From the NCBI GenBank assembly GCA_036924285.1, contig JAYKYS010000014.1, positions 2,790,001 through 2,854,000 on the forward strand: 64,000 nucleotides of DNA, read 5' to 3'. The position numbers were made by a program, and so were the translations under genes. The notes under the pieces were generated by a model. That model worked only from the letters and a program-made list of their open reading frames with translations. It searched no databases and had not been told where the DNA came from. This DNA is from Asterella californica. Taxonomy: Eukaryota > Streptophyta > Marchantiopsida > Marchantiales > Aytoniaceae. Positions 9,864 through 20,490 of this stretch are shown in pieces; within the stretch, counting starts at the first letter, position 1, and each line of letters begins with the position of its first letter.

Positions 9864-11573
9864 TGTCGTGTCGTGGACCGGCTCGTACCTGAAATACAAA
9901 CTTCGATGCTTGTCGCTCCAAAGACACTCATGAGAAGACAAGCTAGACCCCAGCTTACGAGCTTTTGGCGCAACTTCGAATCTTTACTTTTATCGCATAG
10001 ATGGATAGAGCTCGTTGTCAGCTTTCCATGGGCATCTTGTTTATTTTGTTTGGACATCCAGAGAAGAAGTTATGCGATTCGAGAAAAGGCAAAATCAAGT
10101 TAGGCCCCTAGTTACTTGCTGACTGGGTATTTAGGGCTTCAGGCGTTATATCAAAGACGCAAGGGGCCTGCTTCTTATTATTGAGGGTTGAACTTCGTAC
10201 GTACATACTGTAACAAGGGGGCTGCTTAAGGGGCTTGCTTGCGCCCGCGACCTGTCAACGGACGGTGCGGGAGATTTGGAAGTCCAATGCAAGCGCGCAA
10301 GGCGTCGTTGGGTTCAGATCTGTGCAGGCTACGCATTGGTTCAAACGGTTTGGGAAGAGACGGATCGGAGAGTGCATACTGAGTGAAATTGAGACGCAGG
10401 AAGCAGATTTGGGGTTTTCAGTTACCTGTGAAGGAGAGTTGGACCGTTCGGGTCGTTCCGGAGTCCAAACTTGATGTCCTTGGATCCAACGGGATCAGAA
10501 CACCGAGTTCTACAGGAAATTGAAGACGATACCAGTTTTCATCGGGCGGTTTGGGAGTTGTGAGTGAAATTGGCTCGCAGGGAAGCGCTTACATCAGATT
10601 TTCGTTCACCTGCGACCTGAGGTTGGGCTGTTCTTCGCGATCGGTGAGCCAAGCTCTTCGTTCTTGGTGCCTACGCGATCAGGGAGTCTTCATCTACTCA
10701 TAGGAGAAGACCGTGTGTGAATTGGATTGTTGGTTTGAGTGTGGTGAGCAAGTTTGAGCCGCAGGGAGCTGATTTACGTCAGTTTTTTACAACCTGCGAT
10801 CAAATTTCTCGAGTGGTTTTGCAAGGGGAACTCCAAACGACTTGTTTGGAGTCTCGTTGGGTTCAGGGTAGCTAGATCTATCTGCCAGCGAAGACGGATA
10901 TCAGTTTGGACGATCCGTTTGTGCGGTGTGAGCGGTTTTAAGCCGCAGGGAGGAGTTTTTGGAGGTTCGGTCACCTGCGACCAAAAATCGGCGATATCTC
11001 GGCTGTTAGGAGTCAGATCTGAAGGTTTCTTGGGTTAACGGAGTCAGCGGAGGAGACCCTATCGACATCTGAAGTCCGTCCAGCGAAAGGAGGAAGTCCA
11101 CAGATAGGCCTTTTTCGGTTTCTTCGCTACGGGTTTTGCTCTTTTGAGTTCGTTAGAGTTCTGGTTGGCTGTATACAGCTTGTGGTAGCTAGCTTTAGCT
11201 AAGAGCTTATACATGGATGTGGTTTGGACTTGGGTTTGGATCTTGTGATACTGCTGTGGCTCTGTTTGTTAGCAAAGAGAAGTTTCTCTTGCTTTGAGCT
11301 ACGCTTCGGTGGTTTTGGGTCGGGGTTGCGATTCAAGGGTTGTTTTCAGGGGCTTTTGAAGCAGGTTACAGATCGCTCTGGTCTGTTTTTCAATTCTGTG
11401 CTGTTAGGAGAAAGAATCGGCAGTGTGCATACTTTCAGAGTGGTATATATCACAGCATTCCTTTTCGTGGTTGTTCTTCTCTGTCTTGTCTCTGTTTGGC
11501 ACACAACATCTCCACAGCCAGGAACCTCACGTTTTCCTGGACATCCTTCACGCACAAAATATCCGACACGATA
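9864..11573 (+). repeat. Right LTR of the young Ty3/gypsy element
   Basis: It is the 1710-bp partner of 2131-3840, equal in length and with only scattered substitutions. It ends GACACGATA at 11573, followed by the target duplication ACGC. Confidence 0.95.
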
Positions 11574-12250
11574 ACGCGTGTGTTCTTGACATGGTCACCT
11601 GGCTATCACCAAGTGAATGATGCCAACAAACATGAGATCTTGTGCCCTCAGCAGCAAAATATCTGACGGTAATGCTTGCTGGTATCCTCTAACAGCTGAT
11701 ATCCTCTAACAGCTGATATAGACAACAACTCAGGATATCCCTGCACCAGACGTGGCACGTGACGCAATGAGACGCGTCTTGCGATCTCATCTCTCTCCAC
11801 ATACAAGTATCGTTGTACTCGTATACCTGCTTGCAATATCGCAGCCAAACCTGTGCTGATCTCTCCAAATAGCTCTAGCACACACACACCCTCCTTTGGA
11901 TACTGCCATACAATGGGAGTCGTATACAACGGTGTTAAGATCACAGGGTCAGTAACAAGGACACCTCGATGTTCCTCTACTAGCGGTACAAAGGCTTCAC
12001 TCCAAGCCTGATGCACCAACCGATCAGCATACTGCTGCAACTCCTCACTCGAACGCCAAAATGGAACATCCAAGACAAATGGTACTAACGTAGACATGCT
12101 AGGCATGTCCTCCACCTCCTCAAAGACCGAAGTATCCTCCGCATGGGCATTGTCCTCTAACAACTCGCCCGGCCAAGTGATGATCGAACTAAACCCTGCA
12201 ACGGATGTCATCGTCCCTGATGTAGGCTCTGTTGTCCCCAACTCTAGCAC
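11574..12250 (-). pseudogene. Copy A DNMT3-like cytosine-5 methyltransferase, N-terminal half with catalytic motif IV
   Basis: The minus strand reads a linker, then VCVLELFGEISTGLAAIL (motif I with F-x-G, about 11835-11890), then RYLYVERDEIARRVSLRHV (motif II region). A 17-bp tandem duplication (11683-11716) shifts the frame. In the corrected frame the text continues as DILLLRAQDL and IHLVIAR, then a TGA where Trp is expected (11595-11597), then PCQEHTR with the catalytic Cys of motif IV (11586-11594). The young Ty3 element interrupts the next codons, and the frame continues at 2126. Motif order and spacing fit a DNMT3-type catalytic domain. The position between protease remnant and RT makes it part of the retroelement polyprotein. 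It is inactive here because of the duplication, the TGA and the insertion. Confidence 0.85.
11683..11716. repeat. 17-bp perfect tandem duplication inside the copy A methyltransferase
   Basis: TATCCTCTAACAGCTGA occurs at 11683-11699 and again at 11700-11716. The homologous site in copy B near 62756 has a single copy. Seventeen is not a multiple of three, so it breaks the frame. Confidence 0.93.
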
Positions 12251-12254
12251 TGAA

Positions 12255-12421
12255 CCGCACTAGTAAGCGACTCACTTGTCTCTCACCGGACTGCGAACCC
12301 GATTTGTAAGATGTTATCTCTGCCCAATAGTCGATCACGAACCCCATAAGGTATATACAACACCTCCAACCAACACATCATAAGACTCCGCGGCCGTAAC
12401 GATGACCTTGGCCTTCACCAT
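12255..12421 (-). pseudogene. Copy A protease tail remnant
   Basis: The minus strand reads VKAKVIVTAAESYDVLVGGVV, and after frame changes text resembling the segment that follows a retropepsin-like domain in polyproteins of this type. Stops and frame changes are frequent. It lies directly upstream, in element order, of the methyltransferase linker. I assign it by position and by the SYDVLVG motif only. Confidence 0.5.
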
Positions 12422-12439
12422 GGAGCTATTCGTGAGATG

Positions 12440-14830
12440 ATCTGGTCAAACTCTCACCATCAACATCTCGCTTGTCATGTGTAGAGCTGTACCTCCTGAT
12501 CTCCCTAGAGATGTCTGTAGCTGGAATGGACATCTCTCCACTTCGGACTTCCTCAGACCAAACCTATACACGCCGTCTTCTCCAACATCAACGGTTGGAC
12601 TCCAGAGTCTAACAAGACTTTCTGCGGTCAATACACCTTCCCTGAAGGTGTCACCAAACAGAAGATACCACTTCTGTTGTCCAACAACATCACACCTGGT
12701 GCTAATCCAGCACGGTCAATCGCCGGCCTAGCTGGTAACTCATCTAGTCTGACAGCCGCCGCTTGTCAAGTACCACTAGTAGCTATCTTGATCTTCGACT
12801 CCATGGACACATCTATCGCCTCTCGCTGAACCACCTCAGCACTAGAGGTAACCACATCCTCGCTCTCACTGAACATGGCTATCAACTGAAACACTGGAGT
12901 CAAGCTGATTCTCAATGTCCTCATATCCGTGACTGAAAATAGTGAGGTTCGCAAAACTGCTGTAGCCGCCGCCAACATCGGGTTCGACGTCGCATCCACA
13001 GACGTCGAGGTTTGACTCGCATTACCCCCACTATTGGATGTCGATGTCTCCAACTCTACTACACCATCGGTAGACCGTTTAGGAACCATAGAAGTGGTCT
13101 TCAATGCCTCCGATAGTGTGAACGACTGAGGAAGCCTGGCCTGTCTACCAGCCTCCCCGCGTTGTGGATCCAACTCCACTAACGCACCTCGTGGCTCAGA
13201 GAAACGTACTGCACTCCGAGTCACTGCCGCAGATGTCTCAATCTATGCCACACCAGCCATGAAATCAAAATCACCTCCTTTTCCTCCATAAGACGTGGAA
13301 GTCTCTGTTTCATCAGATCTCCGCTGAGCCATAGCCATACTAGCTATACTAGCTATCCTCTGCTCCAACGCTCAATCCGAGCAGCCATACTTGCTTCAGA
13401 CGTCGTAGCAGACGGTGGACCGACTGGTTCTCTCCCAGATGCTGGACCTCTACTTCCAGCTCGACCCACACGGTCTCTCTGAGCTCCTCCGCCTCGTCCA
13501 CGATCAGCCTTCTCTTGCCTAGCTCGGGATGGAGATCAAAACAATGATGACTATTGTGACCTGGTCGCCTGGAATGCTCACACTGTCTAGGTATCGCTTG
13601 AGACGTCCCAGATGTCTCATAACCACCTCTCCTCTGTGGACAATCTTTCTACTGATGATGACCATCACATGTCCAACAAGGACCCGCTTGCTGTTGACTA
13701 GAGAAGGATGGCATGGGCTTCTACCCACTAGATCCTTCTCACCTCAATGAGATCGTGACTGTTCAACACGATCTTTACCACCACCACGCTGTTGCGTAGC
13801 CTGTGATCCTTGAGAAGAGGAGGTCGTCCCATGTGATGCGTCCCTGCTGAACCCAACAGTCACCACCCTCTCCTCTATCATGTTGAGCTCAATCCGCTCA
13901 GCCAAACCAAACACAACCGTCAATGTCGGAGCGGTGTCTCTAAGGAGAGTGACATCTCTGACTCTCCTACCCGGTTTAGTATCTCATACCAGAACTGGAC
14001 TGCCTGTGCTTCTGTCACCCTTGGGTAACGCTGATCAACCACCTCATGCGAGTAAACGCCTCGAGTAGACTCTATCCAGTCTTCCGCTGGAACTCTTACA
14101 GACTCCTCAACTTGTCGGTCCGCACACCTTGATAGTTCTTCCTCAAATAGTGGAAGAACTGAACCACATGGTTAAACCCTGGTGGTATCTCGCTCGCACT
14201 ACCACCTGCTCCACTACTAGTGAACGCACCGCTGGTAGTAGATACCTCGTCATTCGTGGATGTACCACTGCTACTGGCACTCAAACTCGTATGTGCTACA
14301 CCTCCCGAAATTGCACCAGTAGTGATAGAAACGTAGTAGGAGACCAATGTAAGAGACCAATGTTGTCTCCACAACTCAATCTCAACACCGTAGTCTCGCC
14401 TAAACTCGTGGTAATCGTCCATCGGCGATCCCTCCAAGTGCTGAAACAAACCTTTTCATGCCATGAAAGGTGTAAACAACTGTGGGTTCCGCATCTGCTG
14501 CAGATCGCACCAACTATCGAACTCCTGGATGAAGTCATCCAGCTCAATGGTACCCATCGTATCCGAGTAACGTCTAGGTCCCTTCGTGGCCTCATAGATC
14601 TCGTCCATCCCACAACAACAATGTGACAACACTGGACTCATCATCAGAAAACGCATTGTCTATGTCTGACTCGTCCTCTGGAACAACCAACGGCAATGGT
14701 GTAGATAATCGGTACCTCATCCCACTCCGTGTATACTCATTGTCCGAGAAGTCCCCACGAGAACCTCCCGAGAACTCCGTGGTGATAGAATCTCACGGAC
14801 ACACTCTCTAACCAGAATGTCGAAATTCTC
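12440..14830 (-). pseudogene. Copy A gag remnant with zinc knuckle
   Basis: The minus strand carries a capsid-like helical segment (ELDDFIQEFDSWCDLQQM at about 14490-14560, then FQHLEGSPMDDYHEFRRDYG near 14400-14450). A Ser/Thr/Gly-rich linker and a CCHC knuckle follow (CWTCDGHH, stop, KDC; C-X2-C-X3-H-X4-C at 13640-13678, with one in-frame TAG). A further open stretch at 13224-12766 has no motif I recognise. Several frames must be combined, so the gene is broken. No 5-prime LTR could be delimited to the right of it. Confidence 0.65.
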
Positions 14831-14994
14831 GTCACCACCGTAACTACAACTTGCTTATCCCCGCTCCTACTGAGCTCACCTATCCCATACTAAGACAGTC
14901 AAGGTAAGGGCAACTTGTACCTGCCATCACCACAAGCAGCCTCTCACGGTCTATTGGTCGTCACTCCATATCATATCGAAGGCCGTGGATGTCT

Positions 14995-15620
14995 GTTGTC
15001 GACGATTTTTATTGCATCATAAAGTTCATCTCAAGCGCTTTCTCATTGTGGTTTCAGATTTTTGATTGATTTGGAAAATGTCTGTAAGGATCTACTAACG
15101 GGCGTTAGTAGATTACCGTAGCTTTCTTGTGAGAAATAGGGTGATTTAGAAGGATGTAGCTGAGGCGCCGAGTGTATGTTGGAGATAATTTTCATTGCGT
15201 TGGAAAGCTCATCTCGAGGACTTTCTTGGATGGATTTTGGAGAAAGTCTGCAGGGATCTGCTAACGGGCGTTAGCAGATTACCGCAACCCTTGGGGGTTG
15301 ACGGATAGGACAACTTTGGAGACCATAGGTTTGGCTGTAGGCTTCTATTTGACACATTTGTGGTGGCATTAGAAGATCTTGTAGTGCTCCTTCTGCCTAT
15401 GATGTCAGATTGGATTCTGGGACTTTTTAAGAAGAACCTGCAGCGAACTGCTAACGGGCATTAGCAGATTTTCAAGTTTCTTTGGATTTGAGTTGGATTG
15501 ACAATTTTGAGAGGATGTAACTCTTCACTCGGGTGTCTATTTGAGGGATTTTTGGTATCATTTTGAAAGAATTATCAAGGCCTTTTTGACTAGCTGGAGA
15601 GAATCAGGTTCAAGAAATCT
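14995..15620. repeat. About 3.5 tandem units of 165-190 bp, each with a 20-bp hairpin
   Basis: Hairpins CTACTAACGGGCGTTAGTAG (15092-15111), CTGCTAACGGGCGTTAGCAG (15258-15277) and CTGCTAACGGGCATTAGCAG (15448-15467) sit at spacings of 166 and 190 bp. The flanks are similar as well: GCGTTGGAAAGCTCATCTCG near 15200 has counterparts near 15020, 15370 and 15560. The first two hairpins differ by a paired change that keeps the stem. The array lies just beyond the gag end of copy A, so it may be part of its untranslated region or LTR, or an independent repeat. Confidence 0.75.
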
Positions 15621-16189
15621 GAGTAATCACCACAAATCTCAAAGATTCATTTGTAAATCTTGTGTATACTTGGATGGCAAAAAGTTGCAAATAAATCATT
15701 CTTTTGTATGGGTTTACACTTGGCTTCTTTTTTCTCCAAGCGAGCATTTCTCTAGAGCGAGATACTCCATATAGCTTGGATGACATTCACGCAACATGCA
15801 ATACGACATGCATACTTGGTCATATGACCAAGTACTTTATCAATTACAACACAACACGGTTCTAGAGGGAATAAGATAGCATACTATAGCTATTTAATAA
15901 GGATCAATAATATCATTACTATGTTCGAATGTCAGGTTGATGAATGTGATCGATCAACGAAATGCTCATACAAAAAGTTAACCTTTACAACTAATGGTCC
16001 AATTTATGTTATTTGATAATTTCAGTAAGTTCATGTTGTACAAAATTTTGTTCATGTGGCTAAGTTTATATTTATTTGATCCATGTCATGTACATACGTT
16101 ACAAGGAGTCGGTAGCTTGATGTGTGAGATGTTTGTTTGAGGTCAGATTGTTTTGAGGTTTTGAACAGATTCTGTCATTTTGTTAGGTT

Positions 16190-16215
16190 GGGAAGGGGAG
16201 GGGATGGGAGGAGGG
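16190..16215 (+). other. G-quadruplex-forming tract
   Basis: Five runs of three or four G are separated by loops of one to four bases, satisfying the usual G3+N1-7 pattern. It lies in the gene-poor interval. Confidence 0.6.
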
Positions 16216-17414
16216 TCAGTTGATGAGGTGCACATGTTAAACTCATTATAAAGATTCTGAAACAATTGAGTGCAACCTTCATGCGAATATACATCTCATG
16301 AGAAGAACTACAATCCTTGCCGTGGTTCATACTCCATCATTTTTCTATTTTGGGAGGTAAAGTTTTGCAGAATTATTTCCTACGTTATCCTTATCTAAAC
16401 AATTCAAATAAGGAGATCTAGATGTAGTGACATACAAGAACCTACTACATCGGGCTTATTCAGATTACATGTCTTATTGATTCACAAACTATCTATATTT
16501 GTCACCGTTCCAATTTCATAACATTCATAATCACAGAAAAAATAGCTACACTATGTCAAAGTGTTAGCTCAACTGACAACAACAACAAATTTAACCTCTT
16601 GTGATAATAAGAAATAACTTAAATTTATCATCAAAATTAAAAGTATTTTTATTTTGATGGTAAATTTGCAATGCAAATTGGAGACGATACATGTAATTTT
16701 GTGTCCTTCCAAAGACAAGGAGATAGTACTTCTAGACGTATTTGACTGAAATCTATTGGAACATTCAAATTCGACTTTATAAAAGCTCACTAACTTCATA
16801 CGTATATTCCTATCTATTTGAATAAGATCATCTTTATTTTTAGAGTTCGAGGTTACATTTGCATAAGAAAGTTGTCAACTGCACATTGTCACTAAGACTA
16901 CATGTCTTATAGAGATTGTTGCACAAAGCACTCACAGTCTGAGCACGATGATTAGTCATCTTCTCGCATCAAAAATAGCTTTTATAGTTTCACCAAAGGT
17001 TGTGAAATTCTCCATAATATAAAACTCACTTTCTATCGATGAAAAGTGGGTCATCAGTATCATACCACGGACCTATATTATCCATCTCTTTTTCTTGAGC
17101 AGCATCTATCACAACACTGATGACGTGCAAGTCATCGCTCTTCATCAGCATGTGGACAATAGTCGATACAAGTGAGCCTAGGGCTTCACCCATCTGTTCC
17201 TCTATTTTCTTAATTCTGCCATCAACTCTAGTAAGAATTTTTTCATGATGGTTCATTCTCGTGGTCTATTAATCCGTGTTGTCGTCCTTCTACACAGACG
17301 CAAACATCAAATTATCCACTTTTGAGATCTACATAAAAATGAATATGACAATGAACGTGTGAATGAGCAACGAGAGAACAAACCAATAGCAAACAGTAAG
17401 CTCGAAAAATGAGT

Positions 17415-17545
17415 TTTTGCAGTGTACAATGAGCTTGATCGTGAGCTCGAGAAGAACGACTGAACTTACAAATGAAACGATCAGGAAGAGAGAAGAGGAT
17501 TCTTGCAATGTGCAACGAGTTTGATAACGAGCTCGAGAGGAACGA
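17415..17545. repeat. Imperfect 46-bp direct repeat, two units 85 bp apart
   Basis: Units 17415-17460 and 17500-17545 share TTGCA.TGT.CAA.GAG and GAGCTCGAGA/G.GAACGAC. Nothing suggests a function. Confidence 0.6.
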
Positions 17546-18500
17546 CCGTGGGTTCGAGCAAATGAGATGAGTTCACATAAATTGTTGACCTTCAAAATCT
17601 ATAGACAGAAAATACTGTGAGTGATAGCTCTTTCGTAATCAGTTGATCTCTCCAAACCGTCGACCATGTTTGATCCTAGAAGCCCCAGAGCTCGAGTAGA
17701 GTCCCAAATTAAATTAAACGAGATGAGAAGACTACATTTATTTGTCATTTCGTGGAGAAACTAGAAGATATGATGTTGCTTAATCCTTCAAACTCTTCTT
17801 TTTCTTTGTTCGGTTTGATGAGATATTCCAACCAGTTTCGTATCTATTATACGGTATCAATTAGAATATAATCAAATGATTTTGAAAGCACGACTGCTTG
17901 AACGGCAATGGCGAAAAATCGGAAGACTCTCTCCTGAAGCAACCACAAGTAAAGCCATGACGTTTCTTCCTTTCAAGGGCTTTTTTGTAAATTTTCTCTT
18001 GCAAAGAAGCAAAACCGGGAAATACAATGACCAACAAAGTTCACCTTTAGTTACAATACGACATATCTTAACTTCTTCACAACTAACTTCTAATCTAACG
18101 TGTGAGAAAAGATTTTTTCTTAACTTTGACATCCCTACTGCTACGATCCAAGAATAGCCTTCTGAGGAATACTTTCCCAGTAGATTAGGTTAGGAGTTCG
18201 ATCGTACTCTATGAAAAAACAGATTCAGTAAAAGAAAGAACTAGAAAAAAATTTAAAAGATGAGAGAAGAAACGGACGTGGTTACTACATGACCGCGGTT
18301 TGAAAGGACTTGTCCGTTACAACCTACCGTAGTAGAGTGTACAGGCGAAAAAGATAGCCGAAGTTAGGATAATTTTACCAGATTCCGAGCTATGGTTCGG
18401 AATCCGGATTGATGGATAGGATCTGATCTTGCATTCTGCTTTCGGAAGCACGTGCAGAAAGCAAGAAGCAACGAAAGGACGAGGCTCACAGAAACTTCCA

Positions 18501-20279
18501 TAGCTCTAGTCTGTAGAGACCATGCATATTATTATTGCGTGGCGCAAATGCTGGCTGCCTGCCGTGCCGTGCCGTGAGTCCTGCCCTTCCCTGAGGTACG
18601 CAAAGTTGTACAGTTATCCTGTCCTCCTCTCTTTCAGTCTGTCCGACAAGCCTTCATCGTACATTCTTGGAAGGAGGACCTCTAGACTGGTACAGTTCCT
18701 ACGCTGCCGGTCCTAAGTCCCTACGTTCCTCCAGGTGGGGAGTGGCAAGTGACTTTCTACGCGGTCATCAGTCTGTGCTCCTCTACTTTTCCCTGTACAC
18801 GAGGCAGCAGGCACAGTATAAAGCATGTTTGAGTGTTTGTTGCTACCGAACTGCGTGAAAGTACTTTCAGAGGAGGCGTCCCTGTTTTACTGCATGTGGA
18901 GGAAGCAGTTTTTGTCCCTCTCTAGAGATCCACGTACCTAAATCTCAGGACGTGGTCATACAGAAAGCCTTCCTTGGGTTGCGTGGGGATTTTCCGCTAC
19001 TTTTGAGCCCACTCCTTCTCGTTCCCCTACCCACCACACTGAGCTCGAGCTCCTTTCGAAACAACTTCCTACTTTCCTCCGCCGTCCCACACCCATGACA
19101 GAAGACGCCGAAGGAGTGAGAGAAGGGTCGTCCACCAGTCTGGACTTTGGAACTCGGGCCATTAAAGTCTGGAGGGTTCCTGTTGCCGAGGATTGATCAT
19201 AGAGCAGCTTTTGAACAAATTTCGCTCAAAGATTCCTCAAAGACAATGTGCCGTTTTCTGGTGCACAGACATACCTATCCGATGTCGATTCAATCGAAGA
19301 TTCGGAGGTTCTCTAGGGTCTAAACTCTAGACGGAACTAGAATCACTCCTCCAAGCATATGCGAGTTTGCGACCAGCATGAATCCTCTCCATTGCGCATG
19401 CAATCCGTAACTCGCCTTCTTGCCATCAAAGCACGCTAAAGCGACAGACCGTTTCATTCTTCACACCGGCCACTTTTACAGCCGATTTGTCTGATTGATT
19501 TCACACGAACGTTAGTTGTCACGCTGAAGAGTGCGTCCAGGCCAGTACAATGGACGGGGTTAAGAAAGTTGAATCGAAGCAGAGATTTGGACTAACTGGG
19601 GATCCAGCAAATCGCCCGGCAAGTCTTTACTCATGCTCCGTTTGGCCGTAATGACAAGAGTCCCAACAGCTCATCACGCAGAGGGCCACCTGTACAGCAG
19701 CAAACACACTACCATCATGCAAGCCTGGGGCAGGCTTACTACCCAATTCTAACAATCTAGCTGAGAACTGCGGCCAACGCCAGACATGCCTATCATCATG
19801 TCGAAGACAAAGCAAGCGAAGGCTAGAGTTCGGACGTTCTCTGCTCACCCACCTCCAATCTAACCGCAAGATTCCAAGAGTAATGTTCGCGCATCATCAA
19901 AATATCCGAGACAGACAGATACATGCGGGTTCTCCCGACACTTTTATAAGTTGTACTTATTCACCAAAAGACAAGGGATCCATAGACCAACTTATGAAGG
20001 CTATACAGTAAAGGTACAAACTGAGAGGAGACCTTCTCGAGTTGGGAGGCAAACGCATGCATGGCCAGCCAGCCTCAGAAAATTTTATTACCAGTCACGC
20101 GCTGGTAGTGAGGTACATCTTCATGGTACTACTACTGTACCATTCATCTTCAGTCCCGCAGAACCAGAGAGATGAATATGTAATTCACAATGGCATAAAT
20201 GTACAATATCGTAACTTCAACCTTGTAAAATGTAATCCAAGGGTGGTCGGGTCCTAGGATCTGATGAATATTTTAAAAC
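18501..20279. other. Interval downstream of the kinase gene, no supported gene
   Basis: The base composition is more balanced than in the interval to its left. Open frames are short and on both strands, and I recognise no domain. Part of this stretch may be the 3-prime untranslated region of the minus-strand kinase gene. Confidence 0.5.
20084..20089 (-). terminator. Candidate poly(A) signal AATAAA for the kinase gene
   Basis: The minus strand has AATAAA about 400 bp downstream of the kinase stop codon. Plant poly(A) signals are loose, so this is only a candidate. Confidence 0.3.
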
Positions 20280-20282
20280 TAT

Positions 20283-20352
20283 CTCAGCGAAGTTTCGCTA
20301 TGGATATTTGCTCGTACCTCAGCGAAGTTTCGCTATGGATTTTGCTCGTGCC
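20283..20352. repeat. 35-bp tandem repeat, two units, each with a short hairpin
   Basis: CTCAGCGAAGTTTCGCTATG begins units at 20283 and 20318. Within each, AGCGAA-GT-TTCGCT can fold. The pair lies about 140-210 bp past the kinase stop, in the likely 3-prime untranslated region. Confidence 0.85.
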
Positions 20353-20490
20353 TGTGTGGTATGATACATGGTCTCAGTCACGGTCAGTCTAATCTAGAGC
20401 GGTCAAAAACTGTTTATACAACTACCTGTAAACATATGATTGCACTATCAAGAGGGAAAAGGAAAAGAGAAATTGCTGAATCGGCAGCAA

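Larger units (their letters stand above)
2131..11573 (+). mobile_element. Young full-length Ty3/gypsy LTR retrotransposon, 9443 bp
   Basis: Two direct repeats of 1710 bp (2131-3840 and 9864-11573) bound a 6023-bp interior with gag-protease, RT-RNase H and integrase in that order, which is the Ty3/gypsy order. Each LTR starts TGTCGTGTCG and ends ACACGATA. The flanks carry a 4-bp target duplication ACGC (2127-2130 and 11574-11577). By eye I count about nine differences between the LTRs (roughly 99.5 percent identity), so insertion was recent. A polypurine tract lies just before the right LTR. The pol region carries an in-frame TAG (7501-7503) and a frameshift near 8133, so this copy may be non-autonomous unless these are recoded. 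It landed in the methyltransferase of copy A, and removing it with one ACGC restores that reading frame. Confidence 0.95.
15621..18500. other. Gene-poor AT-rich interval
   Basis: I find no supported gene here. Short open frames such as the minus-strand one at 17026-17256 (76 codons, starting with ATG) have no recognisable domain and no splice context I trust. A G-rich tract and a short direct repeat are listed separately. Confidence 0.6.

Noticed and set aside
14129..14626. Plus-strand open frame of 165 codons
   Set aside because: It is antisense to the gag remnant of copy A and has no recognisable domain.
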